A stretch of 64,000 nt of DNA from Siphlonurus alternatus (taxonomy: Eukaryota; Arthropoda; Insecta; Ephemeroptera; Siphlonuridae), in NCBI GenBank assembly GCA_949825025.1, contig OX463781.1, forward strand, positions 38,899,950 through 38,963,949. Reading direction: 5' to 3'. The first letter of the stretch is position 1, and each line of letters starts with the position of its first letter. Both the position numbers and the translations under genes were made by a program. A model generated the notes under the pieces. The model saw nothing but the letters and a program-made list of their open reading frames with translations, made no database searches and had not been told where the DNA came from. Below are positions 62,594 through 64,000 of this stretch, in pieces.

Positions 62594-63276
62594 CATAAAA
62601 ATCTCTATGCTGCAAAAGTTCCGCATAATAAAAGGTGGTAATGCATACTGAATACCATCATATAATTTAATTTTTTTAATGGATCGTAAAATTTTATGGG
62701 AGTTATTTTTTTACTATGCATAAGGCTGTTAAATAAAGTATATTGTTATTATAATTAATATCAACTTAATTTTAAGTCCATTTTTGTATTTGTTTTCTTT
62801 CTTAATGTAATTTAAAGACATTGTAAAAGCCAGGCGGAAATGTGTCAGCTGGTATAGCAATTGAATGCACTAATGCACTTACTTGATGAAGCTTTGTCGG
62901 CTTGAATGCATCTTGTAGTACAGTGAAGACAGAGAACCTGAGACAGCTGTAAAGTAAAGTTGTAGAACCATCTCCCTCTCTCTCTCTCTCTCTTAACGAT
63001 TGTTCAAGAAAACCATAAATTATATTCATTTGAAATATATATTATAACCAACAAAATAGTTTATTATTTTACGAGTCAGAATTAATATTAGTGTTTATTT
63101 TTAGTCGAAAACCATATGGTACAACAATATAGAAAGCTAATAATTCTTATAACAAAACTATTGATCGATGTCAATGAAATCTGTTTCAGCTATTTAAAGC
63201 AAACATTTTGTAAAGTCCAACAAACAAATAAAAAATATATAAAATATTATGACGGTTTTGTGAAGGAAACACGAGT
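62594..63276. other. AT-rich DNA with a short CT run
   Basis: A short CT repeat at 62972-62993 with a balanced flank. No gene. Confidence 0.5.
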
Positions 63277-63550
63277 TGTAATAAATTTCATCTTTTATAT
63301 TCGATATTTAGCTCTCTCCTCGTCTAATTCCTTCCTATTTTGCATCATTTGAGAGGAAAACATAGAGAAAAAAAGACGAGATTACGTCTTCTTTCCTCTT
63401 TTTGAGAATAAAATATTAAAAATATTTTCTCGATTTGATCCTCACTTTGAACGAGGAGTAAATAAGATATGTTTTATGAGGTAAAAAGATTAAGTTTAGA
63501 CATGTAAAGGATGATCTGAAGACGTAATTTTTCTACTAGGGAAGTTTATA
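63277..63550 (+). repeat. Dispersed repeat family F, copy 3
   Basis: Matches the copies at 20095 and 21165, including GACGAGATTACGTCTTCTTT, ATCCTCACTTTGAACGAGGA and AAAAAGATTAAGTTTAGACA. Confidence 0.8.
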
Positions 63551-64000
63551 TGAAATAAATTTTTGACTATTGCATAAGAATTTTTTCAGCTTTAGTTGAG
63601 CTATTTTTTAATTCCTTCTTCCATTTTTTTTTAATAAGACATAAAAATCTAGTAATAAATTTATTATAACCACAAGTTAAATAAAATTATAATTTAAAAA
63701 TCAATTGAGTTATAAACTTAAAAATTTCATTACAAAATTTTCATACATATGAGAACATTGTATGCAGTAAAATCTGAATATATAAAAAATATATATTTTT
63801 TATACTGTGTAATATCGTATTGCTGACTGCAGTACTATAGTGTCATATTTCATAGAATTGTAATATAACGCTATAACGAAGTTGGTCAGATCAAGCCATA
63901 TATTGTAGGATCACCACATATAATCCCTTTATATCATAATATATAAATCAACACTTCTCTTTAATTAACGGTAATCAGAGCTAGCTACAGAATACTGTCA
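63551..64000. other. AT-rich non-coding DNA
   Basis: No supported feature up to the window edge. Confidence 0.55.

Overview
This 64-kb window looks like non-coding nuclear DNA from an animal, most likely a marine or other aquatic invertebrate. The evidence is strong AT-richness, no long open frames, no bacterial-style gene packing, long (GA)n/(CT)n, (TA)n and (TTTA)n arrays, Pol III-derived SINEs (one with a 5S rRNA head), a 5'-truncated non-LTR retrotransposon, and many short inverted-repeat DNA elements (MITEs). I cannot resolve the phylum. The sequence may be one very large intron, or intergenic DNA with part of one gene.

Gene content is almost nil. The best coding candidate is a signal-peptide-like exon on the + strand (ATG at 39074) that runs into a GTAAGT donor at 39150, with a small GC-rich, CRE-containing flank upstream. 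Two other short frames (47232-47444 and 62372-62593) look slightly coding-like but match nothing I recognise. The only certain protein remnant is the C-terminal part of a reverse transcriptase on the - strand (14762-15426).

Layout. 1-14 kb: (GA)n/(CT)n arrays, a tRNA-headed SINE (3372-3746), a 350-bp TTTA array, a TTAA-flanked MITE (6121-6441), a hairpin element (6676-7029), a 5S-headed SINE (8690-9050), a 392-bp hairpin (9610-10001) and a five-layer nest of elements (12354-13708). 14-27 kb: a retrotransposon inserted in a MITE, two hAT-like MITEs with 8-bp target duplications, hairpin repeats and dispersed repeats. 27-38 kb: two neighbouring copies of a long hairpin element (30195-31337), a perfect 48-bp palindrome, and a 3.6-kb near-perfect inverted repeat with 1.2-kb arms (33037-36643). 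38-64 kb: the candidate exon, further SINEs and MITEs, a second MITE-in-hairpin nest (50774-51274), and an inverted pair of tRNA-like modules (58099-58620).

The main biological signal is repeated use of TTAA targets by several unrelated-looking inverted-repeat families. In two places this can be read from the window itself: an internal empty-site comparison at 50.8 kb, and three elements placed end to end that share TTAA junctions at 12.8-13.6 kb. I see no CRISPR array, operon, rRNA operon, convincing functional tRNA, or new multi-gene system.
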